64,000 nucleotides of DNA from CANJIV01 sp046330225 (GCA_046330225.1 JAXLTD010000001.1:1-64000), one strand, 5' to 3'. Positions 49,093-57,870 are shown, numbered from the stretch's first letter. Translations and numbers: made by a program. Notes: generated from the letters alone by a model not told the origin.

Positions 49093-50049
49093 TCGCCGGC
49101 GGCGGGCGCGATGCTCCGTCGCGGCCAGCACCCTCCGGACCTGGCTGGCCACGAGCTCCGGGGCCGACCAGAGCTGACGGGCGGCGAACCGGAGCACCTG
49201 CCACCCGGCGATCTCGAGCTCGTTCTGGCGGACGCGGTCGCCCTCGAATGCCGTGCGGGAGCGCAGGTGGACGCCGTACCCGTCGAGCTCGAGCGCGACG
49301 CGGTGCGCTGGGTAGGCATAGTCGAGCTCGGCGATCACCTGGCCGGTCTTCGACGCAACGACGTGATGGTGTTCCGGTTGCGGCAGCCCGTGGGCGACGA
49401 GGAGGCGGGCGAGCGCGGCCTCGGCCGCGCTGTCCGCCACCGCGTCCCCGAGAATCCGCGTGTCGAGCAGATGCCGGAGCACCCGCGGACCCGGCCGGCC
49501 GCGCCGGGCGGTGGCGTCCACGGCGGCGCGGAGCTGCAGGACCGTGACGACGCGGTCGGCCAGCCACTCTTCGAGGCAGCGGGCGACGAGCCATTCCGGC
49601 ACGACGGCACCGAGGTCGGCAAGCGTGCGTGCCGGGGTGGTCACGCGCACCCCGTCTCGCAGCTGGATCGACGTCTCGTCCAGATCGGCCGATTCGTGCA
49701 CGATGACGCCGGCGGGCGAGTTCCGCCGGCCCCGCGGGCGCGAGATCTCGATGATCCGGGGCTGGAATCTGCGCAGACCGATCGCGGCCACCGCGGACCG
49801 GTGCGATGCGCCCGCCGCCTGGCCCGCCCAGGCCAGGGCGGCGGCGAGCTGCTGGTGCCAGGTGGCTGGGAACGTCGCGTGCCGATACGTCCCTGGATGG
49901 ACGCGAATCCACTCGCCGCGTTGCAGCCGCACGTCGATCTGGCGGCGGGAAATGCCGGCAGCAAGCGCCTCGCGGCGCGAAAGGACCCCGTGGTGCGCCG
50001 CCAAGAGCTGACGAGCCGCCGACTGCGCTCGATGTCCGGTGGCATCCAC
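49075..50049 (-). CDS. AbiEi-like N-terminal domain plus DUF559 endonuclease-like domain protein
   Basis: A 324-residue protein starting at GTG 50049 (GAAGG a few bases upstream). The N-terminal winged-helix part, 'RQLLAAHHGVLSRREALAAG' then ISRRQIDVRLQRGEW, matches the AbiEi antitoxin-type domain. The C-terminal part has 'GQVIAELDYAYPAHRVALEL', then DGYGVH, and 'RQNELEIAGWQVLRFAARQL', the DUF559/Vsr-like nuclease fold with a D...E-x-D type core. Such two-domain proteins are very common in actinomycetes, often many per genome, and their role (defence, antitoxin or mobile) is unresolved. The frame is continuous with the upstream SdhE-like gene: no stop codon separates them. Confidence 0.75.
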   Translation of the reverse strand: MDATGHRAQSAARQLLAAHHGVLSRREALAAGISRRQIDVRLQRGEWIRVHPGTYRHATFPATWHQQLAAALAWAGQAAGASHRSAVAAIGLRRFQPRIIEISRPRGRRNSPAGVIVHESADLDETSIQLRDGVRVTTPARTLADLGAVVPEWLVARCLEEWLADRVVTVLQLRAAVDATARRGRPGPRVLRHLLDTRILGDAVADSAAEAALARLLVAHGLPQPEHHHVVASKTGQVIAELDYAYPAHRVALELDGYGVHLRSRTAFEGDRVRQNELEIAGWQVLRFAARQLWSAPELVASQVRRVLAATEHRARRRRANRRA

Positions 50050-50115
50050 TGCCTTCAGGAGGCGCGGCCAGTGGGAACTTCGCCCCCCGCCGGGGCGCGC
50101 CGGCCCCGGCGCCGG

Positions 50116-50238
50116 CATTCTCGTGCGCTTCAGCCACCGATCCGGTGGCTGTGACGCGCAGGTTCGGGGTGGAGGGCGAGAGCCGGCATTCTCGTGCGCT
50201 TCAGCCACCGATCCGGTGGCTGAGACGCGCAGGTTCGG
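50116..50238 (+). repeat. pair of palindromic repeat units (units F and G)
   Basis: Units at 50116-50167 and 50187-50238 start 71 bases apart and are nearly identical: CATTCTCGTGCGCTTC, AGCCACCGATCCGGTGGCT, then GWGACGCGCAGGTTCGGGG. They are followed by a long GCC/GCG low-complexity run (about 50240-50330). On the minus strand they contain no stop in the frame of the neighbouring genes, being read as '...NLRVSATGSVAEAHENAG...' . Confidence 0.85.
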
Positions 50239-50328
50239 GGCGCCCCGCCCCGCCGCGCGCCGCCGCGCCGCGCGGCGCCGCCGCCGCGCGCGCCGCGCCG
50301 CGCGCGCGCAGCCCGCCGCCGCGGCGAC

Positions 50329-51210
50329 GACCGACTGCGACCAGTCGATCACCGACGTCGGCTTCACGACGTGCTTGCTCATCCCCAGCTCCTTGGGCTC
50401 GAGCCCCAGGGCCAGGCCGACGAGCTGAGGGAGGTGCAGGACGGGCATCTCGAGCTCACGGCCCACGACCCGTTCGGCCAGCGGCTGCTGGAGGTCGAGG
50501 TTGAGGTGGCACAGCGGGCACGGCGTGACGAGGCAGTCGGCGTCGGCGTCCATCGCGTCGCCCAGATGCGTCCCCGCCTGCGTCAGCGACGCCTGCTTGT
50601 TCATCGTGATGATGGGGAACCCGCAGCACTTGTGGGATCCGGCGTAGTCGATCACGGTGCCGCCCAGCGCCTCGATGACCTGGCCGAGGTACGCGTCGCG
50701 CGGGTTGGCGGAGTCGATGCCGAGCCGGTCGGTCGGACGCACGATGTAGCACCCGTAGAAGGGGCCGACCTTGAGGTTGGTCAGCGGCCGCTTCACGCGG
50801 GTGCGCAGCTCGTCCAGGCCGATGTCCTCGACGAGGACCCACAGGAAGTTCTTGTTCACGATGCCGCGCTCGTACGTCAGGCCGTCGGCGGCGAGCGTGC
50901 CGTTGACCAGCTCGCGGTACTCGGTGTTCGCGTCCAGCCGCTCCTGGCACTCGCTGTGCGATCCCTGGCAGGTCGAGCAGATGTTCATCATGAGCTCGCC
51001 GTCGGTCTGCTGGGCGAGCGCGAACGTGCGCGCGTTGAGGGTGTCGGCGAGCTCCTGGTTGTGCTCGGCGATGACGCCGGCGCCGCAGCAGTTGCCGCGG
51101 TCGAGCTCGATCAGCTCGAGGTCGAGCAGCGGGGCGACCTTCGCCATCGATCCGTGGAGCTCCGGGGTGAAGCCGCGGCTCACGCAGCCGGGCCAGTAGG
51201 CGACCTTCAT
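50329..51210 (-). CDS. succinate dehydrogenase type E-like subunit, CCG-domain (HdrB-like)
   Basis: The protein starts at ATG 51210, overlapping the sdhB stop (ATGA). It has two complete cysteine-rich CCG domains: Cys9, 'GNCCGAG' (Cys41-42), 'CSTC' (78-81), and Cys154, 'HKCCGFP' (195-196), 'CPLC' (231-234). Such domains bind [4Fe-4S] clusters in heterodisulfide reductase HdrB and in SdhE of type E succinate:quinone reductases, where this subunit replaces the membrane anchor. The recognisable protein ends near residue 294 (50329). After that the reading frame stays open through Ala/Arg-rich sequence and palindromic repeats F and G into the DUF559 gene, stopping only at 49075. The end given is therefore where homology stops, not a stop codon. 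Confidence 0.8.
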
Positions 51211-52313
51211 TCGTGCGGGCCCCTTTCCTCTTCGGCGGCGGCCTTCTCGACGGGCTCGTCCTCGACGCCGGTGATGTACAGGTTCAGCTCGATGCGCTCG
51301 TCGCGGCCTTCGACGGTCTCGAAGATGTTCTTGACTTGCGCGCGGTCGGGCTTGGCGAGCTTGTGCGGCTTCAGCGCCCCCGCCGGCGTCACCTTGCCCC
51401 GCAGCAGCGCGGTGGTGATCGCAGGCAGTGACTCGGCGAGCTCCTTGCCCGCGGCAGGCTTGAACTTGCCCCAGAACGAGTCGCCGCCGTAGGAGCGCGG
51501 GAGCAGCTCGGCCTCCCAAAGCAGGCCGCCGTCCTTGACCAGGGTGCCGAAGGCGGCTTCGTGGCGGTGGCCGTTGTTGCGGTCCTCGATGTCCTGGTCG
51601 GACCCCGCGATGCGGCGCAGGCGCATGATCTGGCTCATCGGCGCGACGCCCTTGGGGCAGGCCTCGATGCACATGAAGCAGTGGGTGCAGTCGTAGATGC
51701 CGTGCGGGTCCTCGGAGAGGTCGTGCAGCCGCTCGTACTGGTGGCCGTCGCGCGGGTCGCCGACGAAGCGGTAGGCCTTCGCGAGCGCGGCGGGCCCGAT
51801 GAAGAGCGGGTCGACCTCCATCGACAGGCAGTCCGACACGCAGGCGCCGCACTGGATGCAGGCCATCGTCTGCGTGACGTCGACCATGTTCTCGTGGGGC
51901 ACGATGTACTCGCGCTCGGGCTCGGGGCCCTCAGGCATCAGCCACGGCGTGACGCGCTGGATCTTCTTCCAGTGCACCTCGTCCATGTCGACGATCAGGT
52001 CCTTGATCACCGGCATGTTGCCCATTGGCTCGACGACGATCGTCCCGCCCTCGCTCGAGGTCTCGGCGGCGTGGTCGAGGTGGTGGTGGCAGGCCAGGCC
52101 CGGCTTGCCGTTGATGCGCACGCCGCACGAGCCGCAGATGGCGGCCCGGCAGGAGCAGCGGATGCCGATCGAGCCGTCGTGCTCGCCCTTGGCGGTGAGG
52201 ATCCCCTCGAGGACGGACCGGTGGCCCTCGAGGTCGACGGTGAACTCGTCCCAGTAGGGCGCCTCCCCTGACTCGGGGGAGTAGCGGCGAATCTTGAGGT
52301 TGTACTCGGGCAT
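51207..52313 (-). CDS. sdhB: succinate dehydrogenase iron-sulfur subunit
   Basis: A 368-residue protein, longer than the usual 240-260. The N-terminal [2Fe-2S] ferredoxin domain has 'IRCSCRAAICGSCGVRINGK' (Cys55, 60, 63, with Cys75 downstream). The C-terminal cluster motifs are 'CIQCGACVSDC' and 'CTHCFMCIEACPKG' for the [4Fe-4S] and [3Fe-4S] sites. It passes electrons from the flavoprotein to the next subunit. About 100 extra residues after 'GHRHEAAFGTLVKDGG' form a charged tail. It is encoded between sdhA (16-base gap) and the CCG-domain subunit (ATGA overlap). Confidence 0.95.
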   Translation of the reverse strand: MPEYNLKIRRYSPESGEAPYWDEFTVDLEGHRSVLEGILTAKGEHDGSIGIRCSCRAAICGSCGVRINGKPGLACHHHLDHAAETSSEGGTIVVEPMGNMPVIKDLIVDMDEVHWKKIQRVTPWLMPEGPEPEREYIVPHENMVDVTQTMACIQCGACVSDCLSMEVDPLFIGPAALAKAYRFVGDPRDGHQYERLHDLSEDPHGIYDCTHCFMCIEACPKGVAPMSQIMRLRRIAGSDQDIEDRNNGHRHEAAFGTLVKDGGLLWEAELLPRSYGGDSFWGKFKPAAGKELAESLPAITTALLRGKVTPAGALKPHKLAKPDRAQVKNIFETVEGRDERIELNLYITGVEDEPVEKAAAEEERGPHE

Positions 52314-52329
52314 CGGGTCTCGCTCGCTC

Positions 52330-54018
52330 CTAGTAGGTCCGCTCCTGGGGCTCCCACTGGGTGATGGTCACCGGGGAGTAGGCGATCTCGGGATCGGCGC
52401 CGCCGTTGCGCGACACCGTGATGTGCTTGAGCCATTCGTCGTCGTTGCGGGACGGGAAGTCGGTGCGGAACTGGGCGCCGCGCGACTCCTTGCGCTCGAT
52501 CGCGGCCATCGTCGTCGCCTTCGCGCACGTGAGCATGTAGCTGAGCTCGATCGCGCCGAGGACGTCCTGGTTGAAGACGGTGCCGCGGTCGTCGATGTAG
52601 GCGGTCTTGGCCTCCTCCTCGAGCCGCTGGATCGTCTCGAGGCAGTGCGCCAGGCCGGCGGCGTCCCGGAACACCGCGCAGTTCTGGTTCATCTCGATGC
52701 CGAGCTCGTCCTTGATCTCCGAGACCCGCCGCCCAGTCCGCTCGCGCGCGATGAGGCCGTCGATCATCGCCTGCTCCTCGGCCACGTGGCCGTCCGCGAT
52801 CCGCGGCATCGGGACGTCGTGGGAGCGGGCGGCGGCGTGCTCGCCCGAGCGCCGGCCGAAGATCAGCGTGTCGAGGAGCGAGTTCGCGCCGAGGCGGTTG
52901 CCGCCGTGGACGGAGATGCAGGCCACCTCGCCGGCGGCGTAGAGCCCCGCGACGGGAGTCTGGCCGTCCGCGTTGGTCTTCACGCCGCCCATGATGTAGT
53001 GCTGCCCCGGGCGGATCATGATCGGTTCCTTCGTGATGTCCACGCCCGCGAAGTCGCGGCCGACGTTCACGATTTCGCGCAGCGCCTCGAGGATCCGCCG
53101 CTTGGGCACGAGGGTGATGTCCAGGGCGATTCCGCCGTTGGGGAAGCCGCGGCCCTCGTTGATCTCGGTCTGCTCGGCGCGGGAGACGACGTCGCGCGAG
53201 GCAAGCTCCATCTTGTTCGGCGCGTACTTCTCCATGAAGCGCTCGCCGTTGGCGTTGTAGAGGTGCGCGCCTTCGCCGCGGGCGCCCTCGGTGATGAGGA
53301 AGCCGTTCTCGACGAGCGTCGTCGGGTGGTACTGGATCATCTCCATGTCCATGAGCGGACACCCGATCTCGTAGGCCTGCGCAATGCCGTCGCCGGTGCA
53401 GATGAGCGCGTTCGTGGTGGGCTTCCAGGCCTGGCCGGCGCCGCCGGTGGCGAGGATCACGTTCTTGGCGGTGAAGACCTCCATGCGCCCGTCGCGGATG
53501 TTGCGGGCGATGGCGCCGACGACCGCGCCGTCGTCCCCGACCACGAGGCGGGTGGTGAACCACTCCTCGTAGCGGTCGATCTTGTCGTGGTAGCGCATCA
53601 TCTGCTCGTAGAGCACGTGCAGGAGCGCCTGGCCGGTGATGTCGGCGACGTAGTAGGTGCGGGCGGCCGAGGCCCCGCCGAAGGCGCGGGTGCCCAGCCG
53701 GCCCTCGTCGTTGCGGTGGAACGTCACGCCGCGGTGCTCGAGCCAGAGGATCTCGTGCGGCGCCTCGCGGCACATGATCTCGATGGCGTCCTGGTCGCCG
53801 AGGTAGTCCGACCCCTTGATCGTGTCGTACGCGTGGGACTCCCAGGAGTCCTCGGGGTTCAGTGCGGCGTTGATCCCGCCAGCCGCGGCGTTGGAGTGGG
53901 AGCGGACCGGGTGGACCTTGCTCATGATCGCCACGGAGACGCCGGCATCGGCGGCGGCGATGGCGGCGCGCTGACCAGCGAGGCCGGCGCCGATGATCAG
54001 GACGTCGTGTGCGGGCAT
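52330..54018 (-). CDS. sdhA: succinate dehydrogenase/fumarate reductase flavoprotein subunit
   Basis: A 562-residue FAD enzyme. It has the dinucleotide motif 'VLIIGAGLAGQRAAIAAADA' and the covalent-FAD region 'VRSHSNAAAGGINAALNPED' (His41). Active-site sequences are 'MEMIQYHPTTLVENGFLITE', 'EGARGEGAHLYN', 'QHYIMGGVKTNADGQTPVAG' and 'GGNRLGANSLLDTLIFGRR'. It oxidises succinate to fumarate in the citric acid cycle. Downstream come sdhB and the CCG-domain subunit; no classical SdhC/SdhD membrane anchors are found in the locus, which fits a type E-like complex. Confidence 0.97.
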   Translation of the reverse strand: MPAHDVLIIGAGLAGQRAAIAAADAGVSVAIMSKVHPVRSHSNAAAGGINAALNPEDSWESHAYDTIKGSDYLGDQDAIEIMCREAPHEILWLEHRGVTFHRNDEGRLGTRAFGGASAARTYYVADITGQALLHVLYEQMMRYHDKIDRYEEWFTTRLVVGDDGAVVGAIARNIRDGRMEVFTAKNVILATGGAGQAWKPTTNALICTGDGIAQAYEIGCPLMDMEMIQYHPTTLVENGFLITEGARGEGAHLYNANGERFMEKYAPNKMELASRDVVSRAEQTEINEGRGFPNGGIALDITLVPKRRILEALREIVNVGRDFAGVDITKEPIMIRPGQHYIMGGVKTNADGQTPVAGLYAAGEVACISVHGGNRLGANSLLDTLIFGRRSGEHAAARSHDVPMPRIADGHVAEEQAMIDGLIARERTGRRVSEIKDELGIEMNQNCAVFRDAAGLAHCLETIQRLEEEAKTAYIDDRGTVFNQDVLGAIELSYMLTCAKATTMAAIERKESRGAQFRTDFPSRNDDEWLKHITVSRNGGADPEIAYSPVTITQWEPQERTY

Positions 54019-54107
54019 GGGCGGATCCTATTCCTTGCTCGGCGGGGACGGCGTTCTCGCCAGGGGTACGCCCGCGCCGCCGGCGCGCCGAGTGCGGCGG
54101 CGCCGGC

Positions 54108-55292
54108 TCAGGCGGCCGGGCGGGGCGCGGCAGCCGAGGCGACGGCGCGGCGGACCTGCTCGACGGTCACCACGCCGCGCAGCACCCCGTCGGGGTCGAC
54201 GGCGAACAGTGCGCCCAGCGTGCGCAGGGCGGGGGAGCCGAGCAGCGACTCGACCGTGGCGTCGGGCTGCACGCTGACCTTCGCCTCGCCCTCGCCCGGG
54301 TCGGCGAGGGATCCAGCGGACTGGTGGCCGTTCGCCGAGTTCGCGGCGCCGTCGGCCCGCTCCTGGCGGAGGATCCCGAGGAAGCGGCCGTGCTCGTCCG
54401 TGACCGGGAACCAGTCCCAGCGGTAGCGCAGGAAGTACTCGTCCAGCGCCCGCGCGACCGGCATGTCTCCGGGGATCGCCACGGGCTCGCGGTCCATGAT
54501 GTCGGCCACGGTCACGCCCTCGAGCTGCTCCGAGAACCGGGTCTGGGCCACGGCGCCGCGGGCGGCCTGAGCCAGGAACCAGCCGAGGACCATGAGCCAC
54601 AGCGCGCCGAAGATCGAGCCGGTGAACAGCAGTTCGGCCAGCCCCAGCCCGATGAGGATGTACGCGAAGCCCTGGCCGAGGCCGGCGGCGATGCGGGTCG
54701 CCTTGCCGCGGTCGCCCGTGAGCTTCCAGGCGATCGCCCGGGCGACGCGGCCGCCGTCGAGCGGGAAGGCCGGGATGAGGTTGAAGACCAGCAGGAAGGC
54801 GTTGATCGTCGCCAGCCAGCCGAGCAGGAGCTCGACCGGGGACAGCCCGGAGCCCGAGGCGAGCGTCGCACCGTCGAGGAAGCTGTTCTGGCCGTACAGC
54901 GCGACGCCGATCCCGACGCAGATCCCGACGATCACCAGCGTCACGAGCGGCCCGGCGATCGCGACCTTGAACTCCTCGCCCGGCGACTTGGTGTCCCGCG
55001 AGAGCTTCGCCACGCCGCCGAAGAACCACAGGTCGATCCCGGTGATCTCGATGCCCGAGCGGCGCGCGACGAGCGCATGCCCGAGCTCGTGGAGCACGAG
55101 CGAGACGAAGAACAGGAGCACGCTGACGACCGCGGTGCCGTAGGCGACGGTGTCCGACGTGTCCAGGGCGTTCTTGAACGACCCCGACACGATGAAGATG
55201 AAGAAGAAGAGGACGAGGAACCAGGAGGCGTCCACGCCGATGCGGATCCCGAAGATCCTTGCGAGCTTGATCGAGCCGGAGCCGCCGAACAT
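54108..55292 (-). CDS. site-2 protease family membrane metalloprotease with CBS domains (Rip3-like)
   Basis: A 394-residue M50 protein. Zinc motif 'LVLHELGHALVARRSG' has His68-Glu69-x2-His72, and the third ligand is in 'NLIPAFPLDGGRVARAIAWK' (N-x2-P-x2-PLDGG). Several membrane spans frame these. The C-terminal part holds two CBS-like units ('VTVADIMDREPVAIPGDMPV' and 'PALRTLGALFAVDPDGVLRG'), as in mycobacterial Rip3-type proteins, suggesting ligand sensing. Between them is a polar insert (about GAANSANGHQSAGSLADPGE). Such proteases cleave within membranes. Start ATG 55292 is chosen because the larger open frame upstream belongs to another gene's antisense. Confidence 0.9.
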   Translation of the reverse strand: MFGGSGSIKLARIFGIRIGVDASWFLVLFFFIFIVSGSFKNALDTSDTVAYGTAVVSVLLFFVSLVLHELGHALVARRSGIEITGIDLWFFGGVAKLSRDTKSPGEEFKVAIAGPLVTLVIVGICVGIGVALYGQNSFLDGATLASGSGLSPVELLLGWLATINAFLLVFNLIPAFPLDGGRVARAIAWKLTGDRGKATRIAAGLGQGFAYILIGLGLAELLFTGSIFGALWLMVLGWFLAQAARGAVAQTRFSEQLEGVTVADIMDREPVAIPGDMPVARALDEYFLRYRWDWFPVTDEHGRFLGILRQERADGAANSANGHQSAGSLADPGEGEAKVSVQPDATVESLLGSPALRTLGALFAVDPDGVLRGVVTVEQVRRAVASAAAPRPAA

Positions 55293-55342
55293 CTCAGCCA
55301 ATGGTCGCACAGCCCGCCGCCCGCGGGCGGACCTTGCTGCGG

Positions 55343-57010
55343 CTACGCCGCGGGCAGATGCCGCGCGACGATGGCAGCGGTGTCGACGCCGACCGGCAGC
55401 GTGCCGAAGGCGAAGCACCCGTCGCCGCCCAGGCGCGAGGCGCAGAACGCGTCCGCGACCGCGGGATCGCCATAGCGGACGAGCAGCGACCCCTGCAGGG
55501 CCAGGGCCATGCGCTCGACGATCCGCCGGGCGTGCGGCTCGGCGTGGGCGAGGTCCAGCAGCTCGCCCTCGAGGCTGGCCGAGGCGGCATCGAGCCGGGC
55601 GTCGGCGCCCTGCGCGGAGCGGATCTCGATGAGCAGCGCCTCCAGCGCGCCCCGGCTGCCGGCCATCGCCCGCAGGACGTCGAGGCACTGCACGTTCCCT
55701 GAGCCTTCCCAGATCGAGTTCAGCGGGCTCTCCCGGAAGAGGCGGGGCATGCCCGAGGCCTCGACGTAGCCGTTGCCGCCCAGGCACTCGAGCGCTTCGG
55801 CCGCATGCATCGGGGCCCGCTTGCAGGTCCAGTACTTGGCGACCGCGGTGGCCAGCCGACGGAACGCCGCGGCCTCGTCGTCGCCGGAGGCGGCCTCGTC
55901 GTAGGCCCGCGCGAGGCGCAGGGCCGTGACCGTGGCGGCCTCGGACTCGACGGCGAGGTCGGCGAGCACGTTGGCCATGAGCGGCTGCTCGGACAGCGTC
56001 CGGCCGAAGGCGCTGCGATGGGCGGCGTGCCAGATCGCCTGGGCGGTTCCCAGGCGCATCCCGGCGGCCGCGCCGAGCACGCAGTCCAGTCGCGTGTGGT
56101 TGACCATCTCGATGATCGTCGGGACGCCGCGGCCCTCCTCGCCGACCATCCAGGCTGCGGTGCCGTCGAATTCGACCTCGCTGGAGGCGTTCGAGCGGTT
56201 GCCGAGCTTGTCCTTGAGCCGCTGGAGCCGGAAGACGTTGCGCGTGCCGTCGGGCAGCATCCGCGGCACGAGGAAGCACGTGAGCCCGCCCGGAGCCTGG
56301 GCGAGGACCAGGAACATGTCGCACATCGGCGCCGAGCAGAACCACTTGTGGCCGGTGAGCCCGTACTCGGCGCCGGGGCCCCCGCCGTTGCGCGGCTCGG
56401 CGACCGTGAGGTTCGCGCGCACGTCCGACCCGCCCTGCTTCTCGGTCATCGCCATGCCGGCCAGCGCGCTGGCCTTTCCGCCGGGCGGGTCCAGGCGCGG
56501 CTCGTAGGTGCTGGCCCGCAGCCGGGGCTCCCAGGCCTGCGCCAGCTCGGGCTGGCGGCGCAGCGCCGGCACGACGGAGTAGGTCATCGACACCGGGCAT
56601 CCGACGCCTGCCTCGAGCTGCGACAGCGTGATGAAGAGCGCCGCCCGGGCCACGTGGGCGCCCGGCTGAGGGTCCTGCCAGGCCAGGGCGTGCGTCCCGT
56701 GCTCGACGTGGAGCGCGAGCAGTTCGTGCCAGGCGGGGTGGAAGGCCACCTCGTCGATGCGGGTGCCGAAGCGGTCGAAGGTCTCGAGCGTCGGGCCGTG
56801 CTCGTTGGCCTGCGCCCCCCGCTCGATCCACGCCCCGTCGCCCGCGACGGCGCCCGCGGCAGCGGCGCGGTCGCGGGCCCAGCCGCCCCCCTCGCGGTCC
56901 AGGGCCTCGCGGAGGGCCGCGTCGGCCAGGAAGACGTTGTGGCCTTCGAGCGGCGGCGGCTGGTTCGGCGCGACCAGGCGCGCGTCAGGAGAAGTGTCGG
57001 TGGCGGCCAT
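55343..57010 (-). CDS. AidB-like acyl-CoA dehydrogenase
   Basis: A 555-residue flavoprotein of the AidB branch. It has the longer AidB N-terminus 'PPPLEGHNVFLADAALREAL' and 'HPAWHELLALHVEHGTHALA', then the family core 'GMAMTEKQGGSDVRANLTVA' (FAD/substrate loop), 'GHKWFCSAPMCDMFLVLAQA', 'RLKDKLGNRSNASSEVEFDG' and 'EALECLGGNGYVEASGMPRL'. AidB proteins bind FAD and DNA and are linked to alkylation damage; acyl-CoA activity is weak. The start ATG 57010 shares bases with the ATG of a truncated PIN gene on the other strand. Confidence 0.9.
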   Translation of the reverse strand: MAATDTSPDARLVAPNQPPPLEGHNVFLADAALREALDREGGGWARDRAAAAGAVAGDGAWIERGAQANEHGPTLETFDRFGTRIDEVAFHPAWHELLALHVEHGTHALAWQDPQPGAHVARAALFITLSQLEAGVGCPVSMTYSVVPALRRQPELAQAWEPRLRASTYEPRLDPPGGKASALAGMAMTEKQGGSDVRANLTVAEPRNGGGPGAEYGLTGHKWFCSAPMCDMFLVLAQAPGGLTCFLVPRMLPDGTRNVFRLQRLKDKLGNRSNASSEVEFDGTAAWMVGEEGRGVPTIIEMVNHTRLDCVLGAAAGMRLGTAQAIWHAAHRSAFGRTLSEQPLMANVLADLAVESEAATVTALRLARAYDEAASGDDEAAAFRRLATAVAKYWTCKRAPMHAAEALECLGGNGYVEASGMPRLFRESPLNSIWEGSGNVQCLDVLRAMAGSRGALEALLIEIRSAQGADARLDAASASLEGELLDLAHAEPHARRIVERMALALQGSLLVRYGDPAVADAFCASRLGGDGCFAFGTLPVGVDTAAIVARHLPAA

Positions 57011-57377
57011 GCGGACAGTGTTCCACCTGGTGATCGAGGAGCCGGAGACCGAGGCGCTGCGGGACGCGGTGGACGGGGTATCCATGGCGGCGAGCGCCAT
57101 CGCGCGGGTCGAGGTCACCCGGGCGGCGGCCTGCGCCCGGGACCGGGCCGACGCCCGGCGCCGCTCTGCCGAGGTGCTCGACGCCTGCCTGCTCGTTGCG
57201 GTGTCCGACGAAGTGCTGGCGGCGGCGGCCCGGCTGGCCTCGCCGGCGCGGCGATCGCTCGGCGCCATCCACTTGGCGAGCGCGCTGCGCGTCGAGCCTG
57301 ACGCCGTGCCCGCCTATGACCGGCGCCTGACAGCGGCCGCCGTCGCGCACGGCCTGCCCGTGCTGGCCCCGGAGTGA
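57009..57377 (+). pseudogene. degenerate PIN-domain (VapC-like) toxin remnant
   Basis: 122 codons matching VapC ribonucleases from just after the first strand: 'HLVIEEPETEALRDAVDGVS', 'AASAIARVEVTRAA', 'RRSLGAIHLASALRVEPDAV' and 'PAYDRRLTAAAVAHGLPVL'. The N-terminus lacks the usual YLDTSALVK strand with its first catalytic Asp, and the later LDAIHLA motif reads LGAIHLA, losing another metal ligand. No antitoxin gene is adjacent. Its start codon lies on top of the AidB start in the opposite direction, which points to a gene cut by rearrangement and now inactive as a nuclease. Confidence 0.7.
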
Positions 57378-57396
57378 GGCATGGCCGGATGTCGGG

Positions 57397-57801
57397 TCAG
57401 GCCCCGGACGGCGCGTCCGCGGCGAGCAGCTCCGCGAGCCGGCGCCGGTCCTCGGCGGCCCGCTCGGCGGCGCCCCCCGGCAGCCCCTGGAGAAGCCCGT
57501 GGTGGTTGTCGATCACGTCGAGGACCACGGCCCGGGCGCGGGCCATCGCCGGGGAGTCCGTCGGCGGCGGCGGCGCGGCGAGCTCGAGCGCCTCGTGCAG
57601 CCAGGCCAGCCAGGTGCGCTCGCTGCCGTGGAGGATCAGCTCCTGCACCCGGTCGTGCTCGGCGGCGACCGCCGTGTCAGAGGGCGGGCCCAGGGCGCGG
57701 AGCGTGGCGAGGGCGCGCGGGAGGTCGCGCTCAGGCTCGGGCGTGAGCGACAGCCAGGCCCGGGACGCGGCTCGCCAGCCCATGGCCGGCCACGATATCA
57801 T
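57397..57801 (-). CDS. hypothetical protein, 134 aa
   Basis: Not recognised. Mostly helical, with 'RALATLRALGPPSDTAVAAE', 'HDRVQELILHGSERTWLAWL' and 'RAAEDRRRLAELLAA'. No signal peptide or membrane span. Start at ATG 57801 (or ATG 57783, MGWRAASRAWLS). It is transcribed divergently from the Rieske oxygenase gene; the 69 bases between contain ATGCGACTGACTACAAAGTC, the only AT-richer stretch and a plausible promoter area. Confidence 0.5.
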   Translation of the reverse strand: MISWPAMGWRAASRAWLSLTPEPERDLPRALATLRALGPPSDTAVAAEHDRVQELILHGSERTWLAWLHEALELAAPPPPTDSPAMARARAVVLDVIDNHHGLLQGLPGGAAERAAEDRRRLAELLAADAPSGA

Positions 57802-57870
57802 GCGACTGACTACAAAGTCAGGGGCGTCCGATTCGGTCGAACGGGCGCGGTCGACGCGAGAGGATCAGGC

